Below are positions 28,208 to 36,564 of a stretch of 64,000 bases of DNA, in pieces. A program made the translations under genes and the position numbers. The DNA is from Rhizobium redzepovicii. GTDB taxonomy: Bacteria > Pseudomonadota > Alphaproteobacteria > Rhizobiales > Rhizobiaceae. Each line of letters starts with the position of its first letter. Position 1 is the first letter of the stretch. The notes below the pieces were generated by a model. That model was not told the DNA's origin. It did no database searches and saw nothing but the letters and a program-made list of their open reading frames with translations. The stretch covers positions 62,001-126,000 of the forward strand of contig NZ_JAILYH010000009.1 in assembly GCF_019793435.1 (NCBI RefSeq), given 5' to 3'.

Positions 28208-28485
28208 TGGCGCATGCCTTTATGCTCGTCTGATCCAATGCAGGAAGTATAGGCCTGCTTGCGCTGGAGAGGTGCGGCGCAGGCGGCTTTGTTTCGCAAC
28301 AATTGCCTGTGTTGGGGGCAGCAAACCAAAGGATATTCTGTTTAAGCGCCAACTCCGCAGCGCGCCCCTTGAAGCCACCGATTAGGATCTATGCAGAATT
28401 CGAGCCAGTGCCTGGCAGATTAGCCCTCGGCCCATAGGCAACAGCATCAGCCTATGAATATCTCACCAAAAATGGGAGTGACGTC
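28208..28485. other. Divergent intergenic region, PuuB-like gene / cupin locus
   Basis: 278 bp with no gene. On the minus strand AGCATAAA (28219-28226 on the plus-strand numbering) matches one half of the GCAT-AAW-ATGC dyads 12 bp from the PuuB-like start, but the other half is poor. Nothing else stands out. Confidence 0.5.
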
Positions 28486-29195
28486 ATGACCGGTAAAACC
28501 ATTCTCCTCTTCGAGGCGAAAAGCGGATCCGCCCCTGAAGGCAAACGAAAAGCCTTGGGACCAGACGACATATTCGCGGTCGGCCGCGATATCGTCTGGA
28601 GCGCCTCGGGCGGCGTTTTCGCCGGATCGGTCCATTGGAATGGAAAAGCCTCGATCGCCGGCTTTCCCCACACGGAATGCCTGGTCGTCGTGGCAGGCCG
28701 TCTTGTCCTGCATTCGGGCGGCTCGACGTTTCATCTCACGTCCGGCGACAGCGTGGTCATCGGCCAGGGCGAGGACATTACGGCGGAAGCGGAAAACGGC
28801 ACGCAGTGGATCTTCTGCGCAACGACCGCGGCGACATCAAGCGCGCAGGGCGTCGTGGCGATCGACAGGGATGTGGCGCTTGCCCCTCCCCGCCGCCTCC
28901 GGCGCAGTTCGTGGAAGGGGACACGCCTCAGTGCCGTCTCTTCAGGGCATTTTCCGACGAAGAGGCCGGCTTTCGGGCTGGTGTCTGGGCGACGACGCCG
29001 CACATCCGGATGTCGCGCTCTCATCCCGTCCATGAATTGATGTACATCCTGGAGGGGCAGGCTGATGTGACCGATGGCGACGGGACGCAAACATCGGTTG
29101 GCCCGGGAGACGCGATCTTCGTCGGCCGGGGGACGGTGAACCGTCTTTCAATTCAGGGCAACCTCAAGAAGATCTTTGCTATCGCCGAAGGCTAA
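28486..29195 (+). pseudogene. Bicupin protein gene interrupted by a frameshift
   Basis: Two reading frames together describe one two-cupin protein of about 236 residues. Frame 1 from ATG 28486 (GGAG ribosome site) encodes an N-terminal cupin up to about residue 132 (AIDRDVAL). The remaining cupin, with HPVHELMYILEGQADVTDGD and GPGDAIFVGRGTVNR, continues in the frame one base back to a stop at 29193-29195. The switch must lie within the C-rich stretch at about 28883-28900, and one missing base would restore it. Either the gene is a recent pseudogene or the C run holds a sequencing error. The cupin class is of the Cupin_3/EutQ-like kind; no substrate is known. Confidence 0.75.
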
Positions 29196-29217
29196 TGCGT
29201 GCGCGCTTTAGAGAGTT

Positions 29218-29241
29218 GGCGGTTCAGCCGCCTCGTGTTTT
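29218..29241 (+). terminator. Weak terminator-like hairpin after the bicupin locus
   Basis: Stem GGCGG/CCGCC (29218-29222 and 29228-29232) with a TTCAG loop, followed by TCGTGTTTT. It is short, so termination is uncertain. Confidence 0.4.
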
Positions 29242-29301
29242 CAGCACGTGATTGCCGGATATAAGCGGCGTGCCGTTCTTCGGGCGCGCGCCGGCGGCTT
29301 C

Positions 29302-29658
29302 TCAGTCGTAAACGCAGACGTAGATCTTGCGCACGGTTTCGATGGTGCGCCAGACGCCGACAAAGCCAGGCTTCATCACGAAACTGTCGCCGGCGCGATA
29401 CATCTTTGTCTCGCCGTCTTTTTCGTCGATCTCAATGACACCGGAAATGATGTGGCAGAATTCGTAGACCGTGCCCTTGATGGAATGGTGCTCGCCGGGG
29501 GTTGCTTCCCAGATGCCGGTGAGCACTTTTTCGCCTTTTGAGGCATCCTGTGCCCAGGTCTTGTAGGCCGGATTTCCTGAAATCAGCCGTTCCGCATCCG
29601 GTACGGCCTGCTTTGGAGTAAAGTTCGGATTTGTGTCGATGGTCTGCAGAAGCGACAT
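29302..29658 (-). CDS. Single-domain cupin protein (Cupin_3/DUF861 type)
   Basis: A 118-residue small beta-barrel cupin. The metal-site half motifs appear as GTVYEFCHIISGVIEI and RAGDSFVMKPGFVGVWRT; the ending VRKIYV is typical of DUF861. Such proteins often act on ureido or sugar compounds or bind effectors; no reaction can be assigned. ATG at 29658 has GAGGAAA upstream. It is the third gene of a tight minus-strand set, 14 bp after the 2-hydroxyacid dehydrogenase and behind the M20 deacetylase, and converges on the bicupin locus. Confidence 0.82.
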   Translation of the reverse strand: MSLLQTIDTNPNFTPKQAVPDAERLISGNPAYKTWAQDASKGEKVLTGIWEATPGEHHSIKGTVYEFCHIISGVIEIDEKDGETKMYRAGDSFVMKPGFVGVWRTIETVRKIYVCVYD

Positions 29659-29672
29659 GTCATTTTCCTCGT

Positions 29673-30596
29673 TTAATAACCACGTGTCCGATCGACCAGG
29701 CCGATCAGGGTTTCGCCGGCGCGGTGGCGCCGGATATTTTCGATGACCGAATGCGCCGCCGTTTCCGGCTGGGTGACGGAGGCGATGTGCGGCGTGATCG
29801 CCACTTTTGGATGGTGCCAGAGCGGATGGTCTGCCGGCAGCGGCTCGGGATCGGTGACGTCGAGCATTGCGGCGGCCAAGCGGCCGCTATCGAGCGCCTC
29901 GATCAGCGCCGTCTGGTCGAGCTGCGGTCCGCGGCCCACATGCAGCAGCCTGGCACCGGCCGGCAGCTGGGAGAAGAGCTCGGCATTGAGAATGCCGCGC
30001 GTCTCATCGGTCAGCGGCAGCAGGCAGACCAGAATGTCCGTCTCGGCCAGAAAATCGGCAAGTCCATCCGGGCCATGATGGCAGGTGACACCATCGATTT
30101 GCTTTTTGCTGCGGCTCCATCCGGCGAGCGGAAATTGGAACGGCTTCAAGCGCTCGATCGCCGCCTGCGCCAAAATGCCGAGGCCGAGGAAACCTATTCT
30201 GCGCGCGGTGGCCTGCGGGGCGGCCAGCGTCTGCCACGCAGACTGTTTCTGCAGGTCCCGGTAAGCGAGCATCTCCCGGTGGAGCGTCAGGACCCCAAGA
30301 GTGACGTATTCCTGCATCATCCGGATAATGCCATCCTCGACCATACGGACGAGCGCCACATGGTCCGGCAGGCTGTCCTGTTTGAGCTGATCGACGCCGG
30401 CGCCGATACAAAACAGCACTTCCAAATTGCGGTAACGCGCGATGTCGCCGGGGACCGTCCAGGTCAGGAGATAGCGCACCTTGTCCGGATCTACCGGTTG
30501 GCCCTGTCCGACGAATTCCAGATCCGGAAGCTCGCGGGCAAAAGCTTCCTTGAAAATCGCGCCGCGTGTGGCATCGGAGTTGAAGAGAAACGCCAT
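29673..30596 (-). CDS. 2-hydroxyacid dehydrogenase, GhrA-like (glyoxylate/hydroxypyruvate reductase)
   Basis: A 307-residue NAD(P)-dependent D-2-hydroxyacid dehydrogenase. FLGLGILAQAAIERL is the nucleotide loop (here G-L-G-x-L-A rather than GxGxxG), GRGPQLDQ contains the catalytic Arg, DVTDPEPLPADHPLW the Glu block, and ITPHIASVT the catalytic His. Length and pattern match GhrA rather than longer GhrB/SerA proteins. It would interconvert a 2-oxoacid such as glyoxylate or hydroxypyruvate with the hydroxyacid. It lies 15 bp after the M20 deacetylase gene and 14 bp before the cupin gene, so the three are probably co-transcribed. Confidence 0.86.
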   Translation of the reverse strand: MAFLFNSDATRGAIFKEAFARELPDLEFVGQGQPVDPDKVRYLLTWTVPGDIARYRNLEVLFCIGAGVDQLKQDSLPDHVALVRMVEDGIIRMMQEYVTLGVLTLHREMLAYRDLQKQSAWQTLAAPQATARRIGFLGLGILAQAAIERLKPFQFPLAGWSRSKKQIDGVTCHHGPDGLADFLAETDILVCLLPLTDETRGILNAELFSQLPAGARLLHVGRGPQLDQTALIEALDSGRLAAAMLDVTDPEPLPADHPLWHHPKVAITPHIASVTQPETAAHSVIENIRRHRAGETLIGLVDRTRGY

Positions 30597-30611
30597 GGAA
30601 ATCGCCTTCTT

Positions 30612-31739
30612 TCAGCCTTCGGCAAGGGAGGCGCCGAGTTTCTCGATCATCGTCTGGCATGCGGCGAGCTCGCCGATCTCGATATACTCGTCGGGCCGGT
30701 GCGCACGGGCGATATCCCCCGGTCCGCAAATGATCGAATCGATGCCGGCTTGCTGATAGAGCCCGGCTTCCGTGCCGTAGCTGACCGCGGCCAGCGGCTT
30801 CTGCGCCGTCAATTCCGTCAGCAGCGCTGCGAGTTCGCTGCCTTCGGGGAGCGCAAGACCTGGGTAGGCGCTCAACTCATGCCAGCCGACCTCGAATCCC
30901 TGGTCTCTGAGGGCCGTGAGCCTGGCTTTTACCGGCTCGAGCAGCGATGACGGCGAGATACCCGGCACGGCGCGAACCTCGATATCGGCGGTGCAGCGAT
31001 CCGGTATGATGTTGACCGACTGGCCGCCGGCAATGACACCGACCTGCAATGACGAGTAGGGTGGCGCGAAATCGTGGTGGAAAGGGCCGCTCGTCAGGGA
31101 CCTGCCGTATTCGGCGACCTCTGTGATGAGATTGGCCATGGCATGAATGGCGTTTAATCCGAGATCAGGACGAGAGGAATGACCTGATCGCCCGATCACC
31201 TCCAGCCGGACCGCTGCCTTGCCCTTATGCCCCCGCACCGCCTGCATCCGGCTCGGTTCGCCGATGATTGCACCCAGCGGGGCGTTGCACAGCTTCGGCA
31301 GCGCCGCGATCAGATGCGGCACCCCGCGGCTGCCTGCCTCCTCGTCATAGGAGAAGGCAAAGTGGATTGGCCGCTGCAAATTCATGGCGGCAAGCTTCGG
31401 CAATGCGGCCAGTGCGCAGGCGAGAAAACCTTTCATATCGGTGGCGCCGCGTCCGTAAAGCCTGTCTCCCGCCGCGCGCAGCACGAAAGGATCCGAACTC
31501 CATTCCCGTTCACCGGCCGGCACGACATCCATGTGTCCGGACAGAATGTAACCTCGGCCTTCGCGTGGTCCGACGGTCGCGAAAAGGTTGTATCGGTCAC
31601 CTTCCGGGCCGGGGTGGACCGTCACCTCGGCTCCCGCCTTCCGACAATAGCCGGCTATCCAGTCGGCAATCGCGCCGTTCGTCGTTCCGACGACGGAAGG
31701 GAACGCGATCAGCCTCGCAAGAATATCTATGACGTCCAT
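30612..31739 (-). CDS. M20 peptidase-family deacetylase, ArgE-like
   Basis: A 375-residue zinc hydrolase. Metal-site blocks are GYILSGHMDVVPAGE, YGRGATDMKGFLA and FSYDEEAGSRGV, and the dimerisation domain lies between about 180 and 290, the usual layout of acetylornithine deacetylases. The last His ligand lies in ARAHRPDEYIE. ATG at 31739 directly starts MDVIDILARLIAFPSV; longer readings are unconserved. The neighbours are a 2-hydroxyacid dehydrogenase and a cupin rather than arginine genes, so it may deacylate an N-acetylated or N-carbamoyl amino compound of a catabolic route instead of acting in arginine synthesis. Confidence 0.85.
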   Translation of the reverse strand: MDVIDILARLIAFPSVVGTTNGAIADWIAGYCRKAGAEVTVHPGPEGDRYNLFATVGPREGRGYILSGHMDVVPAGEREWSSDPFVLRAAGDRLYGRGATDMKGFLACALAALPKLAAMNLQRPIHFAFSYDEEAGSRGVPHLIAALPKLCNAPLGAIIGEPSRMQAVRGHKGKAAVRLEVIGRSGHSSRPDLGLNAIHAMANLITEVAEYGRSLTSGPFHHDFAPPYSSLQVGVIAGGQSVNIIPDRCTADIEVRAVPGISPSSLLEPVKARLTALRDQGFEVGWHELSAYPGLALPEGSELAALLTELTAQKPLAAVSYGTEAGLYQQAGIDSIICGPGDIARAHRPDEYIEIGELAACQTMIEKLGASLAEG

Positions 31740-31978
31740 GGGTGACCAAGTTGCCTTTGGAGTGGTCGAGATGCTAACTAGCCTAAGCAAAGGCAGGAGT
31801 TTTGCCTGCTGAGTGGGGCCTCGGTTCAGCTGAAGATTTCGAATTGTTGCGGCGAACAAGCCAATCCTGCCGGCCTTGGTGTGCGATATTGTGACTCGGT
31901 TGCAATCGGCGCAGGATCAAAGACGCTGTTCACTTCCAGTGGAGTCTGGTGATCTGGCGAACGGAACGGATACCCGAA

Positions 31979-32854
31979 ATGCAAAAATCAGTGCGGCTGA
32001 AATCGTTCGAATTGATTGCGCAGGATATCAACAGTGTCGATGTCAGCCTGCTTCACGCATTGTCGATCGGCGTCGGCTGGCCGCACCGGCCGAAGGACTG
32101 GGATATCCTGCGGCGTGCGGGCCGCGGCATCGTTGCCGTCGATGGGATCGGACGCGTGTTCGGAAGCGCGATGTGGTTTCCGCATGGGGACGATTTCGCC
32201 ACGATCGGGCTGGTGATCACATCGCCGCGCACGCAGGCGCAAGGGACCGGCCGATGGCTCATGGAGCAGGTGTTCGAGCAGTGCGGCGACCGCGATCTGA
32301 GCCTGAATTCAACCCATGCGGCTTACAGACTCTATGTTTCGCTCGGCTTCACCAAGGAAGCGATTGTCTATCAATACCAGGGAGATGTCGCGCCCAAGCT
32401 CCCTCCCCTGCCGGAGCTGAACGGGCAATTGAGCGAATTGTCAAATGACAATGTCGAGGAGATCAACGCTCTCGATACGCGCGCTTTCGGCACCGATCGC
32501 GGCAAATTGCTGGCTTTACTTGCCGAAGGTGCTTCCGTTTGCACACTCCGGCGGGGTGACGAAATCGTCGGCTATTCCATGTGCCGCGAGTTCGGACGCG
32601 GCCATGTGGTCGGCCCGATCGTGGCAAGCAATGATCAGGACGCGATCCATCTTACCGCCGTGCATCTCAAGGATCTGGCTGGCCGCTTCGCGCGCGTCGA
32701 TACGCGGGAAAAAGGCCTCTTCGCCGAGTTCCTTCAACAAAGCCGGCTGGCCGTCTCGGAAACCGTGACGACCATGTCCAAGGGGCGGCGTTTCCTGAAC
32801 AGGAAGAATGGGGAGCCGGCGGTTTACGGCCTGGCCGGCCATGCCGTCAGCTAG
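31979..32854 (+). CDS. Two-domain GNAT acetyltransferase, paralogue of the 21436-22272 product
   Basis: A 291-residue protein with an N-terminal GNAT domain (QAQGTGRWLM acetyl-CoA loop) and the same type of second domain (FGRGHVVGPIVASNDQDA, compare FGRGEVIGPVIAGNVDDA in the other copy). Both start with M-Q-x-S and share GWPHRPxDW, so ATG 31979 is preferred; an in-frame GTG at 31949 with GGAG upstream is an alternative. The C-terminus is about 20 residues longer than in the paralogue. The substrate is unknown. It is divergent from the M20 deacetylase operon, which raises the possibility of an acetylation/deacetylation pair. Confidence 0.8.
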   Translation: MQKSVRLKSFELIAQDINSVDVSLLHALSIGVGWPHRPKDWDILRRAGRGIVAVDGIGRVFGSAMWFPHGDDFATIGLVITSPRTQAQGTGRWLMEQVFEQCGDRDLSLNSTHAAYRLYVSLGFTKEAIVYQYQGDVAPKLPPLPELNGQLSELSNDNVEEINALDTRAFGTDRGKLLALLAEGASVCTLRRGDEIVGYSMCREFGRGHVVGPIVASNDQDAIHLTAVHLKDLAGRFARVDTREKGLFAEFLQQSRLAVSETVTTMSKGRRFLNRKNGEPAVYGLAGHAVS

Positions 32855-32983
32855 AGAATGACACTGACAAATGTTGCTCGATGTCCTGTCGATGACGGTG
32901 GCTGAGAAGCCGTCCGTGGCGTCGCATCGAACAGCCCTCGACAGTTGCTCTTCAATCACGTTTAAACGCTTCGCGCCCGGATT

Positions 32984-33087
32984 CCAAAGCGCGTCGCATC
33001 AAACTTGATCCATGCGCCGCGCTTTGGTCCTTTGTTTTATGCATGTCGTTACCCGGAACCGCTGCACATTCCGGACGACATGCATTG
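32984..33087. repeat. RIME-like palindromic repeat, copy 2
   Basis: About 104 bp with two intact palindromes. The first has 10-bp arms CCAAAGCGCG (32984-32993) and CGCGCTTTGG (33018-33027). The second has outer arms GCATGTCGT (33041-33049) and ACGACATGC (33075-33083) plus inner arms CCGGAA/TTCCGG. Compared with copy 1 at 25265, the second base pair of the first stem is changed C-G to T-A on both sides, a compensatory change that indicates selection for the stem or shared ancestry through hairpin copies. It ends 14 bp before the EamA start. Confidence 0.8.
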
Positions 33088-33101
33088 AGGATCGAAGCAA
33101 G

Positions 33102-33995
33102 ATGCCAATTCATGAACTTGCCGCGCTCGGAGCGGCAACGTGCTGGGCCTTTACGGGTTTGATCGCGGCGGGTCCATCCGGCCATCTCGGCGCGCCGGCC
33201 TTCAACAGGGTCCGCCAGGTTTTCGTCACCGGTCTTTTGGCGCTTTATGTGATTTTTACCGGATCCTGGCGCCAACTGGACGAGGCAAGCGTCGGTCCGC
33301 TGCTCTTGTCCGGACTGATCGGCATCTTCATCGGCGATACGCTGCTCTTTGCCGCCCTGAACCGGCTTGGCCCGCGTCGTGCCGGCATCCTGTTCGCCCT
33401 CAACGCTCCGATTGCCTCACTGCTCGGCTGGCTGGTGCTGGGGGAGGTTCTATCGTTTTCCGCGGTGGTGGGGATTGCTTTGACGGCCGCAGGCGTTTTT
33501 CTCGCCATCGTGTTCGGCAAGAGCCGATCGCAGATCCATCAATGGGAGAGGATCAAGGGGCCACTGTGGATCGGCGTCCTGCTTGGGCTTGGCGCCGCAA
33601 CCGGCCAGGCGGTCGGTTCCATCATCGCGCGACCGGTCATGGTCAGCGGTATCGATCCATTCGTCGCGTCCCTGCTGCGTGTCGCCATGGCGGCCCTTTG
33701 CCTCAGCATCCTGATCCAGTTGCCTGTCCAGTCGGTCAAGCCGAAGGGACCGCTCACCTTCAAGGTCGCGGCATTGACCGCCCTGACCGGGATCATCGCC
33801 CTCGGCATGGGCATGACACTCCTGCTCTTTGCGCTGGCTGGCGGCAAGGTCGGTATCGTTTCGACACTGTCGGCAACATCGCCCGCGATTATTCTACCGC
33901 TGTTGTGGCTGAAAACCGGCGAACGCCCGGCCGGCGGCGCCTGGGCCGGCGCCGCTCTTGTTGTCGTCGGGATGGCTTTGATCTTTCTTCGATGA
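33102..33995 (+). CDS. EamA/DMT-superfamily transporter
   Basis: A 297-residue inner-membrane protein with about ten hydrophobic segments in two EamA repeats (first about residues 3-135, second about 150-295), separated by the hydrophilic linker GKSRSQIHQWERIKG. FIGDTLLFAALNRLGPRRAGI and IVSTLSATSPAIILPLLWL are the usual end-of-repeat blocks. These proteins mostly export amino acids or metabolites; the substrate is unknown. ATG at 33102 is chosen because the first membrane helix begins there; a longer in-frame reading would translate the RIME-like repeat. It converges on the AraC gene at 34021. Confidence 0.85.
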   Translation: MPIHELAALGAATCWAFTGLIAAGPSGHLGAPAFNRVRQVFVTGLLALYVIFTGSWRQLDEASVGPLLLSGLIGIFIGDTLLFAALNRLGPRRAGILFALNAPIASLLGWLVLGEVLSFSAVVGIALTAAGVFLAIVFGKSRSQIHQWERIKGPLWIGVLLGLGAATGQAVGSIIARPVMVSGIDPFVASLLRVAMAALCLSILIQLPVQSVKPKGPLTFKVAALTALTGIIALGMGMTLLLFALAGGKVGIVSTLSATSPAIILPLLWLKTGERPAGGAWAGAALVVVGMALIFLR

Positions 33996-34020
33996 CCGAT
34001 AGCGACAGTTCCGTCGCTCG

Positions 34021-34896
34021 TCACGATGCCGCCTGCAAATGCCGCCGGCGCCAGGCGGCCGGCGCCTCGCCGGTGCGTTTGCGGAAGAAGCGAGAGAAAT
34101 AGGCGGGATCGTCGAAACCGATCTCGCCGGCAATATCTTCCACCGAGCGGACGGTGAACATCAGCAGGCGTTTGGCTTCCAACAGGCGCCGCTCCAGCAG
34201 CAATTCCTTGACGGATAATCTGAAGACTTCGCGGGCGGCCTTGTCGAGCAGATGCGGCGTGGTCGCAAGCAGATCGACATAGGCTCTCACCGGCCAATCC
34301 TTTCTGTAGTGAAGATCGACGAGACGGCGCAGCGCGAGGCCGAGTGAGACAGTCGCCGAGGTCGACGGCAGGGCGACCCGGCCGCCGATGCGGCCCATCA
34401 GCGACAGCACGACCGAAATCAGGCCGCAAAGCACCTGTTCGCCGTACGCACCTCGATCGCGATAATCCTCGGAGACCATGTCGAGCAGTGTTGCGAGCTT
34501 GGTCCATACCGGATCTGCAGACTGGCCGGTCAGGAAGGTCGGCACGTCGAGATTGAGCGCGATCTGCGGCACGATCGCCTTCAGCATGTCGTCCGAGACC
34601 GATACGACGATCGCGTCGGACTGTTCGTCGACATCGAAACCATGCACCACGTTGCTCGGCACGAAGCTCACGGCGGGAGCGGAAAAATTCCAAGTTTCGT
34701 CTTCAATCCGATAGGTTCCGCCCCCTTGAAACCAATAGGTGATCTGTCCCATCAGCGGATGTTTGTGCGGTGAGACATGGCCGAAATGCAGGTTTTTTCG
34801 CTCCATCACCGTTTCGACGTGCAGGAATCCCACATCGAGCGAGCGGCTCGGCTCGCCATAGACGAAAAAATTCGGAACATCGTTTCGTGTCGCCAT
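34021..34896 (-). CDS. AraC-family regulator, HpaA/PobR-like
   Basis: A 291-residue regulator with an N-terminal cupin-type sensing domain (HKHPLMGQITYWFQGGGTYRI, FVPSNVVHGFDVD) and a C-terminal double helix-turn-helix ending IAGEIGFDDPAYFSRFFRKRTGEAPAAWR. This arrangement matches HpaA and PobR, activators responding to 4-hydroxyphenylacetate and 4-hydroxybenzoate. It is divergent from hpaB with a 95-bp gap, which is the usual position for such an activator. Identity as a 4-hydroxyphenylacetate sensor is inferred from position. Confidence 0.86.
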   Translation of the reverse strand: MATRNDVPNFFVYGEPSRSLDVGFLHVETVMERKNLHFGHVSPHKHPLMGQITYWFQGGGTYRIEDETWNFSAPAVSFVPSNVVHGFDVDEQSDAIVVSVSDDMLKAIVPQIALNLDVPTFLTGQSADPVWTKLATLLDMVSEDYRDRGAYGEQVLCGLISVVLSLMGRIGGRVALPSTSATVSLGLALRRLVDLHYRKDWPVRAYVDLLATTPHLLDKAAREVFRLSVKELLLERRLLEAKRLLMFTVRSVEDIAGEIGFDDPAYFSRFFRKRTGEAPAAWRRRHLQAAS

Positions 34897-34991
34897 AGCG
34901 GAAAAAGTACCAGCGAATTCCCTTCTTTGTCCATGGTGTGCCCGCCGCTCCCGTTTTAGCTTCTATCAATATTCCAAGGGAGGAACCTGAC

Positions 34992-36554
34992 ATGCGAGCT
35001 GAAGACCACCGCGGCGACAAGACCCGTCCGTTCACCGGCGCCGAATATCTCGCCAGCCTGCGCGACGGACGCGAGGTCTATATCAACGGTGAGCGCATCG
35101 CCGACGTCACCAGCCATCCGTCGATGCGCAATTCCGCCCGTTCGATCGCGCGGATGTATGATGCGCTGCACGCAGAGAAGACCAAGGACCGCCTGACATC
35201 GCCGACCGATACCGGCAATGGCGGCTATACGCATAAATATTTCCGGGTGGCGAAATCCTCGGCCGAGCTCGTCGCCCAGCAAGGCGCCATCGCCGATTGG
35301 GCCCGCATGTCCTATGGCTGGATGGGCCGCACCGCCGACTACAAGGCGGCTCTGATGAACACGCTCGGCGCCAATGCCGACTGGTATGGGCCGTTCAAGG
35401 ACAATGCGCTCGCCTGGCACAAACGCGCCCAGGAAGCAGCGCTGTTCATGAACCATGCGATCGTCAATCCGCCGATCGACCGGCACAAGCCGGCCGATGC
35501 CGTCAAGGATGTCTTCGTTCACATCACCAAGGAAACCGATGCCGGCATCTACGTCTCGGGCGCCAAGGTGGTGGCGACTTCCTCGGCGCTGACACATTAC
35601 AACTTCCTCGCCCAGAGCTCGGCGACGGTGACGGAAGATCCCTCGCTCTCGGTCATGTTCATTGTGCCGATGAATGCGCCTGGCATCAAGATGTTCTGCC
35701 GCGTCTCCTACGAGCAGACCGCCAACACGGTCGGTCAGCCTTTCGACTATCCCTTGTCGTCGCGCTTTGACGAGAACGATGCGATCCTGGTGCTCGACAA
35801 CGTCTTCGTGCCCTGGGAGGACGTGCTGGTGTTGCGCGATGCGGCCAAGATCCTGTCGTTTCACCCGGCTTCCGGCTTCATGCACGGCTACTGCTTCCAG
35901 GGCTGCACGCGCTTTGCCGTCAAGCTCGACTTTATGGCGGGGCTGCTCGCCAAGGCGCTGCGCGCCACCGGCGGCGACGCCTTCCGCGGCAATCAGGCCG
36001 CACTCGGCGAGGTCATCGCGCTGCGCCACATGTTCTGGTCCTTCTCCAACGCCATGGCCCACAATCCCCAGCCATGGGCAAATGGCGCCGTGCTGCCCAA
36101 CATGGAGGCAGCCCTTTCCTACCGCACCTTCATGTCGGAGGCCTATCCGCGCGTAATCGAGACGGTGCGCAAGGTCGTCGCCTCGGGGCTGATCTATCTC
36201 CCCTCCTCCGCCAAGGATTTCGGCAATCCCGAGATCGACCGCTATCTCGCCCAATATGTGCGCGGCTCCAACGACATGGGCCATATCGAGCGCATCAAGA
36301 TCATGAAACTGCTGTGGGATGCCACCGGCACCGAATTCGGCGGCCGCCACGCGCTTTACGAACTCAACTATGCCGGTGCGCCTGAGGAGGTCCGGCTGCA
36401 GGTGCTGAAGGGCGCCGAGCGCGGCGGGCGGCTGAGGGAGATGGAAGCGCTCGTCGACCAATGCATGAGCGATTACGACGAAACCGGCTGGACCGGCGAC
36501 ACCTGGCTGCCGCCGCTCGATCAGGCATCCGCCGTCCGCAACGCGGCCGAGTGA
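34992..36554 (+). CDS. hpaB: 4-hydroxyphenylacetate 3-monooxygenase, oxygenase component
   Basis: A 520-residue flavin monooxygenase large component that uses FADH2 from HpaC to hydroxylate 4-hydroxyphenylacetate to homoprotocatechuate. The fold is related to acyl-CoA dehydrogenases. Family blocks include RPFTGAEYLASLRDGREVYI, HKYFRVAKSS, GWMGRTADYKA, NDAILVLDNVFVPWEDVLV, and the C-terminal GTEFGGRHALYELNYAG. The ATG at 34992 follows GGGAGGAAC closely. hpaC begins 10 bp downstream. Related chlorophenol or phenol monooxygenases share the family, but the nearby hpaD-I genes favour 4-hydroxyphenylacetate. Confidence 0.92.
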   Translation: MRAEDHRGDKTRPFTGAEYLASLRDGREVYINGERIADVTSHPSMRNSARSIARMYDALHAEKTKDRLTSPTDTGNGGYTHKYFRVAKSSAELVAQQGAIADWARMSYGWMGRTADYKAALMNTLGANADWYGPFKDNALAWHKRAQEAALFMNHAIVNPPIDRHKPADAVKDVFVHITKETDAGIYVSGAKVVATSSALTHYNFLAQSSATVTEDPSLSVMFIVPMNAPGIKMFCRVSYEQTANTVGQPFDYPLSSRFDENDAILVLDNVFVPWEDVLVLRDAAKILSFHPASGFMHGYCFQGCTRFAVKLDFMAGLLAKALRATGGDAFRGNQAALGEVIALRHMFWSFSNAMAHNPQPWANGAVLPNMEAALSYRTFMSEAYPRVIETVRKVVASGLIYLPSSAKDFGNPEIDRYLAQYVRGSNDMGHIERIKIMKLLWDATGTEFGGRHALYELNYAGAPEEVRLQVLKGAERGGRLREMEALVDQCMSDYDETGWTGDTWLPPLDQASAVRNAAE

Positions 36555-36564
36555 GGAGACGGCC

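Noticed and set aside
33012..33101. Earlier start for the EamA transporter
   Set aside because: The extra 30 residues would be translated from the RIME-like repeat, are not hydrophobic and precede the natural first membrane helix.
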